Under the pieces are notes generated by a model that ran no database searches, was not told where the DNA came from, and worked only from the letters and a program-made list of their open reading frames with translations. DNA of 64,000 nt. Origin: Aldehydirespirator sp965203575 (GTDB lineage: Bacteria > Actinomycetota > Acidimicrobiia > Acidimicrobiales > Aldehydirespiratoraceae). Numbering within the stretch: the first letter of the stretch is position 1; the number at the start of each line of letters is the position of its first letter. The position numbers were made by a program, and so were the translations under genes. The stretch is taken from the NCBI GenBank assembly GCA_965203575.1, contig OZ241894.1, positions 186,001-250,000 on the forward strand, given 5' to 3'. Shown here piece after piece: positions 26,072 through 34,780 of the stretch.

Positions 26072-26362
26072 TCAGAGAGTCTGGCTGGCGCGACCGCCCG
26101 GCCCGGGATCGCTCCCCGGGTCCGACGGCCACGCTTGTTGAAGCCTAGCGATCTCGCCCGGCTCTACGTCAGCCCGCAAGGCCCGCCCGAAGGCTCGACG
26201 GCGCCGGGCCGACTCGAAGCAGGCGATGTCCGCGCACAGCCAGGCGCCCCGGCCGGGTCCGGGCCCCACAACCAGAGCGCCGCTGGGATCCCGGCGCACA
26301 CGCCGCATCTCCGCACTCGGGCGGCGGGTGCGGCAACCGATGCAGGTTCGGACCGGGCTCAG
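26072..26362 (-). CDS. ylxR: YlxR family (DUF448) RNA-binding protein, apparent CTG start
   Basis: A protein of about 96 residues carrying the family signature RTCIGCR, the GRGAWLC motif and a basic helix RRRRAFGRALR. YlxR proteins associate with nucleoid, RNA or RNase P and sit between nusA and infB in many bacteria, as here. The first in-frame codon before SPVRTCIGC is CTG at 26360-26362, overlapping the nusA stop (CTGA) and preceded by GGAGAG four bases upstream. No ATG, GTG or TTG occurs in frame until position 26479, deep inside nusA. The start is therefore unusual, though the gene itself is clear. Confidence 0.82.
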   Translation of the reverse strand: MSPVRTCIGCRTRRPSAEMRRVRRDPSGALVVGPGPGRGAWLCADIACFESARRRRAFGRALRADVEPGEIARLQQAWPSDPGSDPGPGGRASQTL

Positions 26363-27576
26363 CTGCTCTCCACCCGCTCCGCCGTGACTTCGGGCTCTCG
26401 GGCACCGGCGTCCCCCGAACTGGAGCCCTCGCCTGAGCCGGTGTCCTCGGCCTGCTCCTGCGCCATGGCCGCGGCCCACGCCTCAGCGCTGACCGCCTCG
26501 CCGCCGTCGGCCGGCTGCCAGAGCTGCTCTCCCGTCTCGGGATCGGTGATCCACTCCCCCTCGGCCCACTCCACGTCGCCGTAGGCCGCCTCCTCAGCCA
26601 GCTGGGATTCGCTCTTGATGTTGATGCCCCATCCGGTGAGCCGGCTGGCCAGGCGGGCGTTCTGGCCCTCCTTGCCGATGGCGAGCGACAACTGGTAGTC
26701 GGGAACGATCACGTCGCAGTCGCCGGTCATCTCGTTGGGGCGGACCTCCTTGATCCTCGCCGGCGAAAGCGCCTTGGTCACGAACTCCTCGAGCTCGCTG
26801 CTGAACGGCACTATGTCGATCTTCTCGCCCCGCAGTTCGTTGACGACCTGACGGACCCTCGCCCCCCGGGCCCCCACGCACGCCCCCACGGGATCGACGT
26901 TGGGGTCGTTCGAATGCACCGCGATCTTGGTGCGATGCCCCGGCTCGCGCGCGCACGCCTTGATCTCCACGATCCCGTCGGCGATCTCGGGCACCTCAAG
27001 CTCGAACAGTCGCTTCACCAGGCCGGGATGGGTCCGGCTGACCACGATCTGAGGCCCCTTGGCCGTCTTGCGCACCTCGACGATGTAGGCCTTGAGCCGG
27101 GTGTTGGAGTCGGGCCGCTCGTAGGGGACCTGCTCCGCCTGGGGCAGCAGCGCCTCCACCCGGCCCAGATCGAGCAGGGTGTAGCGCGCGTCGGTCTGCT
27201 GGATCATGCCGGTGACGATGTCTCCCTCGCGGCCGGCGTACTCCTCGTACTTGAGCTCCCGTTCCGCCTCGCGGATGCGCTGGGTCATGACCTGGCGGGC
27301 GGTCTGTGCCGCGATGCGCCCGAAGTTGTCGGGCGTGACCTCGTACTCCTCGCCCACCGGGTTGCCCTCTTCGTCCACGTCCTGGGCCATCACATGGAAC
27401 TCCAGGCTGGAGGGGTCGATCGTCACCCAGGCGTACTCCTTGGCGCCGGGCAGCCGCTTGTAGGCCGACTCAAGGGCGTCAGCGAGCGCCGCGTACAGAG
27501 CATCGACGGTGACACCTCGCTCGGCCGCCATCGCCTGCAGTGCTTCCCTGAGCGCTTCTCTCTGCTCGGCGTTCAT
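26359..27576 (-). CDS. nusA: Transcription termination/antitermination factor NusA
   Basis: A 405-residue RNA polymerase-associated factor. The N-terminal polymerase-binding domain begins at MNAEQREALREALQ. An S1 domain around REGDIVTGMIQQ follows, and then KH1 and KH2 domains with GACVGARGARVRQVVNEL and LAIGKEGQNARLASRLTG. The acidic Ser/Gly/Glu-rich tail replaces the C-terminal repeats found in enterobacteria. The ATG overlaps the rimP stop (ATGA) and has GGAGG upstream. Its stop overlaps the candidate ylxR start. Confidence 0.97.
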   Translation of the reverse strand: MNAEQREALREALQAMAAERGVTVDALYAALADALESAYKRLPGAKEYAWVTIDPSSLEFHVMAQDVDEEGNPVGEEYEVTPDNFGRIAAQTARQVMTQRIREAERELKYEEYAGREGDIVTGMIQQTDARYTLLDLGRVEALLPQAEQVPYERPDSNTRLKAYIVEVRKTAKGPQIVVSRTHPGLVKRLFELEVPEIADGIVEIKACAREPGHRTKIAVHSNDPNVDPVGACVGARGARVRQVVNELRGEKIDIVPFSSELEEFVTKALSPARIKEVRPNEMTGDCDVIVPDYQLSLAIGKEGQNARLASRLTGWGINIKSESQLAEEAAYGDVEWAEGEWITDPETGEQLWQPADGGEAVSAEAWAAAMAQEQAEDTGSGEGSSSGDAGAREPEVTAERVESS

Positions 27577-28076
27577 GACAGTGCCTCCCCACGGGATCGT
27601 TGTTGAGAATCTCGAGAATCGCGGCTGCGCGAGCCCCACTCGAAGACTGTGCGAGCCGAGGCGAGCTGCTCATAGGAGATGCGGCACACCTCGCCGTCGG
27701 TACTGCGCAGGTCCACGCCGTCGTCGGCCACGGCCTCCAGGGTCCCCGTCAGCCGGCGGGGCCCGTCGAAGCCGGCCAGGGTCTTCACTTTCACGGTGGA
27801 TCCGGCGGCGCGGCGGAAGTGCTCGGGTGTGCGCAGCGGGCGCTCCAAGCCGGGGCTCGAGACCTCCAGCGTGTACCGGCCCGGTATGGGATCGTGCTCG
27901 TCCAGGGCGCGGCTGATCGAGCGCGACAGCCGGGCGATGACGTCGAGATCAATGCCGCCGTCGGCGTCGACAAGGACTCGGACCACGCCGCCGTGGTGCT
28001 CCACGTCGTACAAGTCGACCGAGACGGCCTCCGCCAGCGGGGCAACGAGTTCGCGGACGCGATCGGCGATCGCCAT
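27573..28076 (-). CDS. rimP: Ribosome maturation factor RimP
   Basis: A 167-residue 30S maturation factor. The conserved segments VSVDLYDVEHHGG, DGGIDLDVIARLSRSIS and LEVSSPGLERPLRTPEHF identify it, with an Sm-like C-terminal domain. The ATG at 28074-28076 is preceded by AGGGA; a longer frame upstream has no support. It heads the rimP-nusA-ylxR-infB-rbfA-truB run. The last 20 residues are Ser/Arg-rich. Confidence 0.95.
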   Translation of the reverse strand: MAIADRVRELVAPLAEAVSVDLYDVEHHGGVVRVLVDADGGIDLDVIARLSRSISRALDEHDPIPGRYTLEVSSPGLERPLRTPEHFRRAAGSTVKVKTLAGFDGPRRLTGTLEAVADDGVDLRSTDGEVCRISYEQLASARTVFEWGSRSRDSRDSQQRSRGEALS

Positions 28077-28134
28077 GGTATTCCCTGATATTCTGCTCTG
28101 GGCCGGGGGGCGGGTTCGGGCCTGAACCGGCAAC

Positions 28135-28156
28135 GGCGTGGGCACGAGCCCACGCC
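28135..28156 (-). promoter_or_regulatory. Hairpin in the ispG-rimP gap
   Basis: A perfect 9-bp stem (GGCGTGGGC, 4-nt loop, GCCCACGCC) sits in the 118-bp gap upstream of rimP. No T tract follows on the minus strand. It may be an ispG 3' hairpin or part of the rimP-nusA leader. The upstream GTTC/GAAC pair at 28114-28127 can also pair. Confidence 0.45.
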
Positions 28157-28182
28157 GCTTCCGGAGAATCGAACGTGCGGGA

Positions 28183-28188
28183 AGTATA
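28183..28188 (-). promoter_or_regulatory. Candidate -10 box TATACT for the rimP-nusA-infB operon
   Basis: TATACT on the minus strand lies just after the ispG stop and about 107 bp before rimP. It is the best -10-like hexamer in the gap. No convincing -35 is seen, so the call is weak. Confidence 0.35.
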
Positions 28189-28194
28189 CCCGGG

Positions 28195-29427
28195 TTAGGC
28201 GCCGGTCTTGCGCCGGATGCCGGCCACCACCGTCTCGGCGTTGTTGGCGTCGTCCCCGAGCTCGTCGAGGTTGCGGCGGCGGTCTTCCTCAGCGGCCCGC
28301 CGGGCGGAGGCCCGCGTCTTCTTGGCCCGCTCGAGCGCGGCGTCCGAACCGTGCTCGCAGATGAACTCGGCCCATTCCACCAGCGCGTCCACCATCGCCT
28401 CCTCGGCGACGACGGCGACGTTCTCGCCCTTCACGAACAAGTGCCCCCGACGGTTTCCCGCGGCGATGCCGAGATCGGCGTCGCGGGCCTCGCCGGGACC
28501 GTTGACGACGCAACCCATGACGGCCACCTGGAGCGGTATGCGCCGCTCGCCGAAGGCCTCCATGGCCTGCTGGGCCACCGTGAACACGTCCACCTCGGCC
28601 CGCCCGCAGCTGGGGCAGGCGATCAGGTCGACGTTGCGCCGCTCGCGCAGCCCCAACGCCTCCAGCAGCTGCCGTCCGGCCCGAGCCTCCTCGACAGGAT
28701 CGGTGGTCAGTGAGTAGCGGATGGTGTCGCCGATGCCCTCGGCGAGCAGGGAGGCTATTCCGGCCGTCGACTTGATGGTCCCGGCCGGCGGGGGTCCCGC
28801 CTCGGTCACCCCGAGATGCAGAGGATGGTCGGTCGTGTCGGCCAGCTGCCGGTACGCCTCGATCATGAGCGGAACGCTCGATGCCTTCACCGAGATCTTC
28901 ACCAGATCGAACCCCACGTCCTCGAAGTAGGCGAGCTCCCGCATCGCAGACGCCACCATCGCCTCGGGGGTCACCCCCAACTCCGGGTCGTAGAGGTCGG
29001 GATCGAGCGAGCCCCCGTTGACTCCGATGCGGATGGGCACGCCCCGGTCCTTGCATTCCCGGGCCACGGCCTTGATCTGGTCCGGTTTGCGGATGTTGCC
29101 GGGGTTCAGGCGCAGGCAGTGAACGCCGGCTTCCAGCGCGGCCAGCGCCATGCGGTAGTTGTTGTGGATGTCGGCGACGATCGGCACCGGTGAGCGGGGC
29201 ACGATCCGGGCCAGTCCCTCGGCGGCCTCGGACCGGTTGCAGGTGCAGCGCACGATGTCGGCGCCCGCGGCCGCCAGCGCGTAGATCTGTTGCAGGGTGG
29301 CTTCGTAGTCGGCCGTCTTGGTGACCGTCATGGACTGCACCGTTACCGGTGCCCCACCGCCGACTGGGACGGTCCCGACCATGATCTGCCGAGTGTCTCG
29401 CCGCGGGAATTTCGCGGTGACCTGCAC
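28195..29427 (-). CDS. ispG: 4-hydroxy-3-methylbut-2-en-1-yl diphosphate synthase (GcpE)
   Basis: A 410-residue iron-sulfur enzyme of the MEP isoprenoid pathway. It reduces MEcPP to HMBPP. The three [4Fe-4S] ligands Cys271, Cys274 (in CPSCGR) and Cys306 (in GCVVNGPGE) are present with the usual spacing, and the N-terminal TIM barrel starts with VGTVPVGGGAPVTVQSM. The C-terminal 40 residues form a charged Ala/Arg tail. The GTG at 29427 is preceded by TAGACT 6 nt upstream, a leaderless arrangement. It lies downstream of dxr and rseP, so two steps of the same pathway share this block. Confidence 0.96.
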   Translation of the reverse strand: MQVTAKFPRRDTRQIMVGTVPVGGGAPVTVQSMTVTKTADYEATLQQIYALAAAGADIVRCTCNRSEAAEGLARIVPRSPVPIVADIHNNYRMALAALEAGVHCLRLNPGNIRKPDQIKAVARECKDRGVPIRIGVNGGSLDPDLYDPELGVTPEAMVASAMRELAYFEDVGFDLVKISVKASSVPLMIEAYRQLADTTDHPLHLGVTEAGPPPAGTIKSTAGIASLLAEGIGDTIRYSLTTDPVEEARAGRQLLEALGLRERRNVDLIACPSCGRAEVDVFTVAQQAMEAFGERRIPLQVAVMGCVVNGPGEARDADLGIAAGNRRGHLFVKGENVAVVAEEAMVDALVEWAEFICEHGSDAALERAKKTRASARRAAEEDRRRNLDELGDDANNAETVVAGIRRKTGA

Positions 29428-29433
29428 GATGTG

Positions 29434-29439
29434 AGTCTA
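29434..29439 (-). promoter_or_regulatory. Leaderless -10 box TAGACT for ispG
   Basis: TAGACT on the minus strand ends 6 nt before the GTG at 29427. The gap upstream also contains two copies of GGTCTCAGC and several CTCAG motifs (29461-29505) with no assigned role. Confidence 0.5.
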
Positions 29440-29491
29440 TCCGCGCCGGATTGGCGGCTCAGCAGGGTCTCAGCGGGAGCTCAGACTGGTC

Positions 29492-30982
29492 TCAGCCGAA
29501 GCTGACAGGATCAAGGATGTCGCGCACCAGGGCCACTCCGCCCACCAGCAGCAGCAGCGCCACCACCGCGTAGGTGAGCGGGAGCAGGCGGGCTGCGTCG
29601 ACCCGGTGGGTGCGGCCCCCGAAGGAGCGGATCCGCTCGTATGTGGCCACGACCACATGTCCCCCGTCGAGGGGCAGCAGCGGCAGCAGGTTGAACACTC
29701 CGATGAAGGCGTTCACGTACACGAGGAGCAGGAGAACCTCGGTGGCGCCGTCGGAGGCTGCTTCGGCACCGATGCGGGCCACCCCGTAGATCGACAGGAT
29801 CCGGTTCTCATCCGGATGCGATCGGTCGAGGCGCCGCAACTCGAGCTCGCGGGCCATCGGCGCGCCGCCGGCCGCCTGATCGTCGTCCCGCAGCCCGTCC
29901 AGCGTGCCTCCGAATCCGTCGGTCACGATGGTCGGGATGGCGAAGACCACGTCGCGGACGATCAACGCGGACAACCGGACCGACTCGCCGGCAGCCTGCA
30001 CGACGCCGAGGCCATCAGCGCGGTAGTCGGCCGACACCCCGAAGAATCCCCTGACCGCGGCCGACGGGCTGATCAGTTCGGTGATGACGGCTTCCTCCAC
30101 CACCGCCGGCCGGCCTGTTCGGGTGTCGACGATGGTGATGTCGAGGGGCTCGCCGATCCGGTCGCGCCCGTACGCAGCCACCTGGACATAGGTGGGGGCG
30201 CCCCCGGATTCGAGACCCTCCACCGCGAGGATGCGGTCCCCTTCGATGAGTCCCACGATCCCGGCCGCGCCCGCCGCGGTGAGCCGCTCGCCCACCCGGG
30301 TGGAGGCCGTGTGCACCACGCCGTCGCGGCGATACACCACCTCCACCTGGGATCCTGCGAGCTGCCGAACCAGGTGCGAGAAGTCGGCGAAGGTGGTGCG
30401 GCCCACTCCGGCGACCGAGATGAGCTCGTCGCCGGGCTGCAGGCCGGCCGCCGAGGCCGCGCTGTCGGTCGAGACCGTGGCCAGCACCCAGTTCTGAGCC
30501 TCGTCGGCGTCGGACCGGCCGCTCAGGATCGTGCCGTCACCCAGCAGCACCGCGAACAGCAGCACCAGCACGATCACGAAGTGCATGGCCGACCCGGCCG
30601 TCAGCACCAGCATCTTCCTGGGGTAGCTCTGCTGCCGGAAGCTGCGCGGCTCGTCGTCGGGCTCCACCTCGTCGAGGTTGTTCATCCCGACGATGCGCAC
30701 GTACGCGCCGACCCAGATCGCCTTGACCCCGTACTCCGTCTCGCCGCGACGGAACGACCAGAGGCGCGGGCCGAACCCGATGAAGAACTCGCTGACCTTC
30801 ATGCCCGTCCACCGGGCCATGAGGTAGTGGCCGAGTTCGTGCAGGAACAGCATGGCCACCAGCGACAGGATGATCACCAACCAGCCGGCGCCCGCGAAGA
30901 CCCCGAGGAGCACGAGGAGCGCCACGAGGACGGCGAGGCGGGTGTGATCGCCCAGAGGCGAAGCAGAGAGGCGCTGGCTCAT
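29492..30982 (-). CDS. rseP: Site-2 intramembrane metalloprotease RseP
   Basis: A 496-residue M50 protease that cleaves membrane-bound anti-sigma factors or signal peptides. The zinc-binding HELGH is at residues 48-52 in the first conserved helix. The second motif, NLLPLLPLDGGHV, lies near residue 430. A PDZ domain lies between them, around LQPGDELISVAGVGR. Four membrane segments are expected. It follows dxr by 7 bp and precedes ispG, the usual order in Actinobacteria (dxr-rip1-ispG). Its target is not visible here. Confidence 0.95.
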   Translation of the reverse strand: MSQRLSASPLGDHTRLAVLVALLVLLGVFAGAGWLVIILSLVAMLFLHELGHYLMARWTGMKVSEFFIGFGPRLWSFRRGETEYGVKAIWVGAYVRIVGMNNLDEVEPDDEPRSFRQQSYPRKMLVLTAGSAMHFVIVLVLLFAVLLGDGTILSGRSDADEAQNWVLATVSTDSAASAAGLQPGDELISVAGVGRTTFADFSHLVRQLAGSQVEVVYRRDGVVHTASTRVGERLTAAGAAGIVGLIEGDRILAVEGLESGGAPTYVQVAAYGRDRIGEPLDITIVDTRTGRPAVVEEAVITELISPSAAVRGFFGVSADYRADGLGVVQAAGESVRLSALIVRDVVFAIPTIVTDGFGGTLDGLRDDDQAAGGAPMARELELRRLDRSHPDENRILSIYGVARIGAEAASDGATEVLLLLVYVNAFIGVFNLLPLLPLDGGHVVVATYERIRSFGGRTHRVDAARLLPLTYAVVALLLLVGGVALVRDILDPVSFG

Positions 30983-30989
30983 GAGGGTC

Positions 30990-32147
30990 TCAGGCTGCCT
31001 CGCGCCGCCTTACCAGGCTTCCGGCGATCCGGCGAGCCTCGCCGTCCGCGGCCAGCACCGCTTCGACGTCGTCGGCCTTCGTGCCGGGCCACAACCCCAG
31101 CGCCTCCTCCAGCAGGTGCGCGATGTCAACCCAACGGATCCGCCCATCGAGGAAGGCCTGCACCGCCACCTCGTTGGCCGCGTTGAGCCACGCCGGTGCC
31201 GTCTCCGAAGCGCGGCCGGCCTCGTAGGCCAAGTCGATGCAGCCGAAGGCGTCGCGGTCGGGCGGTTCGAAGTCCAGGCGGCCCAGCTCAGCCCAGTCGA
31301 TGGCACCGTAGGCCAGGTCGAGGCGATCGGGGTAGGCCAGCGCGTACCCGATGCAGAGCCTCATGTCGGGCTTCGAGAGCTGGGCCACCGTCGCTCCGTC
31401 GCAGTAGGTGACCATCGAATGGACGATGGACTGGGGATGCACGACGACCTCGATCTGGTCGTAGGCGATCCCGAAGAGTTCGTGCGCCTCGATCACCTCG
31501 AGGCCCTTGTTCATGAGCGTGCTGGAGTCGATGGTGATCTTGGGGCCCATCTGCCAGGTGGGGTGGGCCAGAGCGTCGGCGACGCTGACCTCCTCCAGCT
31601 CGGCCCGGCTGCGGCCCCGGAAGGGTCCACCGCTCGCGGTCAGCACGATCTCCGAGACCGCCCCGGGGTGGTCGTTGGCCCTCAGGCACTGGTGAACAGC
31701 ACAATGCTCCGAGTCGACCGGGATTATCGCCGCGCCGGCCGTGGCCCGGGCCCGCTGCACCACCGGAGCGGCCGCGATCAGCGACTCCTTGTTGGCCAGT
31801 CCCAGCCGCTTGCCGGCTTCCAGGGCGGCCAGGGTGACCGGCAGCCCCGCGAACCCGACCACGCCGTTGATGACGGTGTCGGCCACCGAGGCCGCAGCAG
31901 CCATGGCATCGGCACCGGCGAGCAGCTCCACGGTGTCGGGCAGCCGCTCGGCCAGGGCGGCAGCCCGGGAGGCGTCGGCAATCGCCACAATGTCCGGGCG
32001 GAAGCGCTGCGCCTGCTCAGCCAGGAGATCCACCGAGCGGGCCGCACCCAGGGCGGCCACCCGGTACTGGTCGGGTCGGGCCCCGACGATGTCAAGCGTT
32101 TGAGTTCCGATCGACCCGGTCGAGCCGAGAATGGCTACCGATGACAC
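30990..32147 (-). CDS. dxr: 1-deoxy-D-xylulose 5-phosphate reductoisomerase
   Basis: A 385-residue NADPH-dependent enzyme that makes MEP in the second step of isoprenoid precursor synthesis. The N-terminal Rossmann motif VAILGSTGSIGTQTLDIV, the metal and substrate motifs VDSEHCAVHQCL and TASGGPFRG, and HPTWQMGPKITIDSSTLMNKGLEVIEAH are all present. A GTG at 32147 is used; a TTG directly before it would add one residue. The gap to cdsA is 40 bp, so it is probably co-transcribed. It is the target family of fosmidomycin. Confidence 0.96.
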   Translation of the reverse strand: MSSVAILGSTGSIGTQTLDIVGARPDQYRVAALGAARSVDLLAEQAQRFRPDIVAIADASRAAALAERLPDTVELLAGADAMAAAASVADTVINGVVGFAGLPVTLAALEAGKRLGLANKESLIAAAPVVQRARATAGAAIIPVDSEHCAVHQCLRANDHPGAVSEIVLTASGGPFRGRSRAELEEVSVADALAHPTWQMGPKITIDSSTLMNKGLEVIEAHELFGIAYDQIEVVVHPQSIVHSMVTYCDGATVAQLSKPDMRLCIGYALAYPDRLDLAYGAIDWAELGRLDFEPPDRDAFGCIDLAYEAGRASETAPAWLNAANEVAVQAFLDGRIRWVDIAHLLEEALGLWPGTKADDVEAVLAADGEARRIAGSLVRRREAA

Positions 32148-32187
32148 CAAGCTCAGATTACCCCGATCATTCGGAGCCCCTCTTTGC

Positions 32188-33387
32188 TCAGATCACTCCG
32201 GTCATTAACGCCACGTAGTACGTGGCCGGCAGCGAGAACAGCATCGCGTCGAACCGGTCGAGGATCCCGCCGTGGCCGGGAAGCAGCGAACCCATGTCCT
32301 TGATGTCGAGGTCGCGCTTGAGCATGGACTCGGCCAGGTCCCCTATGGGCGCAGCCACCGCCACCACCACCGACAGCAGGACTGCGGTCCAGAAGCTTCC
32401 GGGGGCCTCCGCGATGGGCGCGGGCATGCCGACCAACCCCATGACCACGCCGACCGCGACGGTCACGACGGCTCCGCCGAGCAGCCCCTCGAGCGTCTTG
32501 TTGGGGCTGGCCCTCGACAGCGGGGTGCGGCCCGCGGCCCTGCCGATCGCCATGGCGCTCACATCGTGGGCGACGGTCAGGACGATGGCCGCGGTGAGAA
32601 GCCCAGTCCCGTGGGTCGGGATCTGCAGCATCAGGGCTGCGTGAGCACCCAGAACGCCTATGTAGGCCACGGCAAGGACCGTCACCGCGAGCCCTCGCAT
32701 GGGCCCCTCGACGCCTACGCCGGTCAGATACCACAACGTCCCGAACACCACCGTGAGCACCAGCACGACGACGATCCCGTCCATGCCCCGCCAGTAGGCG
32801 GCAAGGGGCGTGGTCACCACCCCGGCCAATCCCAGAACCACGGCCGGCTGGTATCCCGCCACTCGAACCGCGCTCAAGAACTCCACAGCCGCCAGACCGA
32901 GCACCACCGTTGCCACCACCAGCGCCAACGCGGGACCGACTTGCAGGGCCACGAGGATCACAGCCGAGAGGAAGACACCCACGAGGACCGCCATCGGCAT
33001 GTCCCGATCGGACGACACCGCCGGAGCGGGGCCGGTGCCGGTCACTCCGCCGTACACCGCCTGGTCGTCGTAGCCGAAGAAGTCCTCCTCGCCGATGACC
33101 GTGCCGACCGGCTCACTCGGCTCCATGGGAGGCAAGGTGTCCTCGGACTCGTCCCACTGGGGTGCGGAGGCGTGGTCGGTCCACGCCCCCAGCTCCTGGG
33201 GATCGGCTTCCTGGAGCCTCGGCTCAGACCCCGTCAGCTGGGACGACCCTGTAGCCCCCGCCTCGCCCCAGGCAGGCTCGTCCTCGTCGCCGAACACCGA
33301 CCGCCCGGCCACGACGCCTGCATCGTCGTCCAGCTCGTTGGCATCGGTCGAGCCGAGTTCTCCGAATTCGTCCCGGTCGCTCACCAC
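32188..33387 (-). CDS. cdsA: Phosphatidate cytidylyltransferase with acidic N-terminal extension
   Basis: A 399-residue membrane enzyme that makes CDP-diacylglycerol for phospholipid synthesis. The C-terminal signature region contains SMLKRDLDIKDMGSLLPGHGG followed by ILDRFD, and about eight transmembrane helices span residues 130-395. The first 130 residues are hydrophilic, rich in Asp, Glu, Ser and Pro, and carry no recognised domain; this is longer than the usual CdsA N-terminus. The GTG at 33387 has AAAGGAG upstream. Between frr and dxr, uppS is missing, although other bacteria often place it there. Confidence 0.93.
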   Translation of the reverse strand: MVSDRDEFGELGSTDANELDDDAGVVAGRSVFGDEDEPAWGEAGATGSSQLTGSEPRLQEADPQELGAWTDHASAPQWDESEDTLPPMEPSEPVGTVIGEEDFFGYDDQAVYGGVTGTGPAPAVSSDRDMPMAVLVGVFLSAVILVALQVGPALALVVATVVLGLAAVEFLSAVRVAGYQPAVVLGLAGVVTTPLAAYWRGMDGIVVVLVLTVVFGTLWYLTGVGVEGPMRGLAVTVLAVAYIGVLGAHAALMLQIPTHGTGLLTAAIVLTVAHDVSAMAIGRAAGRTPLSRASPNKTLEGLLGGAVVTVAVGVVMGLVGMPAPIAEAPGSFWTAVLLSVVVAVAAPIGDLAESMLKRDLDIKDMGSLLPGHGGILDRFDAMLFSLPATYYVALMTGVI

Positions 33388-33435
33388 ACCGCTCCTTTCG
33401 CTCGCCGGGTCATGGACCCGAGCACTGCTCGCGTC

Positions 33436-34005
33436 TCACACCTCGAGCAGTTCGTCCTCTTTGCTGGCTAGGGCCTCATCGATCTGCTTCTCGTGGGCGC
33501 GGGTGATGCCGTCGAGTTGCTCGCCGGCGCGCACCACCGAGTCGGCAGAGACTCCGCCCTCCTTCTCGATCCCCTCAAGATCCTTGCGGGCCTGGCGGCG
33601 CAGGCCGCGCACCCGGTTCCGGGAGTCCTCGGCCATGGACCCCACGAGCCTGGCCAGTTCCCGGCGTCGCTCCTCGGTGAGCGGCGGGAACGACAGGCGG
33701 ATGACTCGCCCGTCGTTGCTGGGGACCAGCCCGAGCTGGGCCTGCTGGATGGCCCGCTCCACCGCAGTGATGTTGGCGGGATCATGAGGGGTCACGATCA
33801 GTTGACTGGCCTCGGGGATGGCGAAGCTGACCAACTCCCGCATCGCCATCGTGACGCCGTAAGCCTCCACCGGCACCCGCTCCAGCAGCGCCGAACTGGC
33901 CCTGCCGGTGCGCACCGTGGAGAACTCGCGCCTGGCCGCGGCGACGGCTTCATCCATTCGCTCGCCAGCGTCTTCGAGCACCATGCCGATCAGCTCCTCG
34001 CTCAT
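33436..34005 (-). CDS. frr: Ribosome recycling factor
   Basis: A 189-residue tRNA-mimic protein that, with EF-G, splits post-termination ribosomes. The conserved FSTVRTGRASSALLERV, LVSFAIPEASQLIVTPHD and LSFPPLTEERRRELARLV segments are visible. The ATG at 34003-34005 overlaps the pyrH stop (ATGA), with AGGAGG nine bases upstream. The pyrH-frr pair is highly conserved. Length is normal. Confidence 0.97.
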   Translation of the reverse strand: MSEELIGMVLEDAGERMDEAVAAARREFSTVRTGRASSALLERVPVEAYGVTMAMRELVSFAIPEASQLIVTPHDPANITAVERAIQQAQLGLVPSNDGRVIRLSFPPLTEERRRELARLVGSMAEDSRNRVRGLRRQARKDLEGIEKEGGVSADSVVRAGEQLDGITRAHEKQIDEALASKEDELLEV

Positions 34006-34778
34006 GGGCTCCGATCCTCCTGCGCAACGAGCGTACCCACCTGGGAGCCGTCGAGTAGGGATTGCAGGTTGCCCGCCTGCATCAGGTTGAAGACCACGAT
34101 CGGAAGGCGGTTGTCCATGCACAGCGTGATGGCGGTGGAATCCATCACCTCGAGTCCCCGGTTGAGCACCTCGAGGTAGGTGACACGCTCCAGCCGGACG
34201 GCTCCCGAATCGACTCCAGGATCCGCGGTATAGATGCCGTCGACCCCACCGTGGGTGCCCTTGAGCACCACTTCGGCCTCCACCTCGGCGGCCCTGAGCG
34301 CGGCGGTGGTGTCGGTGGTGAAGAAGGGGTTGCCGGTGCCGCCCGCGAAGATGACTACCCGGCCCTTCTCAAGGTGGCGGATGGCCCGCCGCCGGATGTA
34401 CGGCTCGGCGATCTGCGCCATGTGGATCGCGGTCTGCACCCGCGTCGGTTGACCCAGCTGCTCGAGCGTGTCCTGGAGGGCCAGGGCGTTCATCACCGTG
34501 GCCAGCATCCCCATGTAGTCGGCCTGGGCCCGGTCCATGCCCGCGCCCGCGCCCTGGGTGCCCCGCCACAGGTTCCCGCCCCCCACCACGACCGCTATCT
34601 CGACGTCGAACGCGCCGCGGGCCTCGGCGATGCCCGCGGCGATGCGCCGGACGGTGTCACCGTCGATGCCGCCCTCCGATCCCCCTGCGAAGGCCTCGCC
34701 CGAGAGCTTGAGCAGCACCCGGTGCCAGCGAGCCGACCGCCGCGCCGGTGCGTTGGCGGTATCGGCGGAGCTGCTCAT
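34002..34778 (-). CDS. pyrH: UMP kinase
   Basis: A 258-residue amino-acid-kinase-fold enzyme that phosphorylates UMP to UDP. The motifs VLLKLSGEAFAG, VVGGGNLWRG, MDRAQADYMGMLATVMNALAL and GGTGNPFFTTDTTAALRA are diagnostic. The ATG at 34776-34778 lies 2 bp after the tsf stop. The N-terminal 18 residues, before the first strand, are Ala/Arg-rich. Confidence 0.97.
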   Translation of the reverse strand: MSSSADTANAPARRSARWHRVLLKLSGEAFAGGSEGGIDGDTVRRIAAGIAEARGAFDVEIAVVVGGGNLWRGTQGAGAGMDRAQADYMGMLATVMNALALQDTLEQLGQPTRVQTAIHMAQIAEPYIRRRAIRHLEKGRVVIFAGGTGNPFFTTDTTAALRAAEVEAEVVLKGTHGGVDGIYTADPGVDSGAVRLERVTYLEVLNRGLEVMDSTAITLCMDNRLPIVVFNLMQAGNLQSLLDGSQVGTLVAQEDRSP

Positions 34779-34780
34779 GG

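Noticed and set aside
28148..28194. A tRNA T-loop-like GTTCGATTC on the minus strand near 28165-28180.
   Set aside because: There is no matching acceptor stem or anticodon arm at the proper distance, and the upstream sequence is the ispG coding end.
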